Shown here one piece after another: positions 60,018-64,000 of a stretch of 64,000 nucleotides of DNA (position 1 is its first letter; every line of letters starts with the position of its first letter). Position numbers and translations under genes: made by a program. Source of the DNA: Erodium maritimum (lineage: Eukaryota > Streptophyta > Magnoliopsida > Geraniales > Geraniaceae). The notes under the pieces are model-generated. The model worked only from the letters and a program-made list of their open reading frames with translations, had not been told where the DNA came from and did no database searches. The stretch covers positions 125,953,203 to 126,017,202 of the forward strand of contig OY997588.1 of NCBI GenBank assembly GCA_963921825.1, written 5' to 3'.

Positions 60018-60089
60018 AGCTCCCGGCGAGGATCGAACTCGCGGCCTTTCGCTTACGAAGCGAACGCACTACCACTGTGCTACGGAAGC
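60018..60089 (-). tRNA. tRNA-Thr (anticodon CGT)
   Basis: Minus-strand cloverleaf: acceptor GCTTCCG/CGGGAGC, D arm AGCACAGTGGTAGTGC, anticodon stem TTCGC/GCGAA with loop TTCGTAA (CGT), T arm GCGAG/CTCGC with TTCGATC. No intron. The A and B boxes look intact. A TTTT run lies about 27 bp beyond the 3' end. It lies about 190 bp upstream of, and divergent from, the RID1-like helicase start. Confidence 0.93.
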
Positions 60090-60282
60090 AGATAATAATC
60101 CCTCTATCAATTATATATATAATAGAACAATGTTTTGAGTTTTAAAATTGGGAGTGTTTTAGTCTTTGATTCTGATTTTCGACAGGTCGTCTTACTAGTA
60201 GTCCCCCACTCTTGGCGTTAGCTCTCTCAAAGCCTAATTTGTCTATCAGAATCACAAGACGAAAACCTTGTGAACTGTGAAC

Positions 60283-64000
<3,718 letters not shown>

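Overview
This window is eudicot nuclear DNA. Its genes are split by short AT-rich introns, the proteins match Arabidopsis-type plant families throughout, there are two nuclear tRNA genes, and plant transposons of many kinds are present. A rosid, possibly a Rosaceae tree, is my guess from overall resemblance; nothing in the sequence proves the species. No prokaryotic, plastid or mitochondrial block was seen.

Gene-rich part (about 2.5-42 kb). In order: a chloroplast triose-phosphate/phosphate translocator (TPT, +); a GPI-anchored X8 callose-binding protein of the PDCB type (+); a young Copia retrotransposon sitting inside an old LINE remnant; a PIF/Harbinger-derived element; an ERLIN-like SPFH protein (+); ROOT UV-B SENSITIVE 3 (-) with a tRNA-Asn just upstream on the same strand; a decayed PPR fragment; a tandem pair of large purple acid phosphatases (+), the first of which has lost catalytic residues; an MRS2-5-like magnesium transporter (-); and a G3BP-like NTF2/RRM protein (-) carrying a MITE in one intron. 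I rebuilt exon chains from splice sites, and every complete chain keeps frame from ATG to stop.

Transposon-rich part (about 42-60 kb). The centrepiece is a 9.6 kb CACTA (En/Spm) element with CACTACTGC ends, a TAA target duplication and dense GACGGAT...ATCCGTC palindromes near both ends. Rightward it carries a tnp2-type transposase (decayed) and an apparently open Transposase_24/TNPA-like gene. Leftward it carries small accessory ORFs that look like tandem duplicates. The same palindromes recur between the two gene sets. Beyond it lie a 3.1 kb solo LTR with a perfect 5-bp target duplication, a poly(A)-tailed retroelement fragment and a tRNA-Thr. The last 3.7 kb hold the 5' part of a DEAH-box helicase of the RID1/DEAH10 type, cut by the window end.

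The host genes are ordinary neighbours, not a functional cluster. The points most worth pursuing are the apparent pseudo-enzyme in the phosphatase pair, the accessory ORFs and internal palindromes of the CACTA element, and three GC-AG introns, two of them in host genes.
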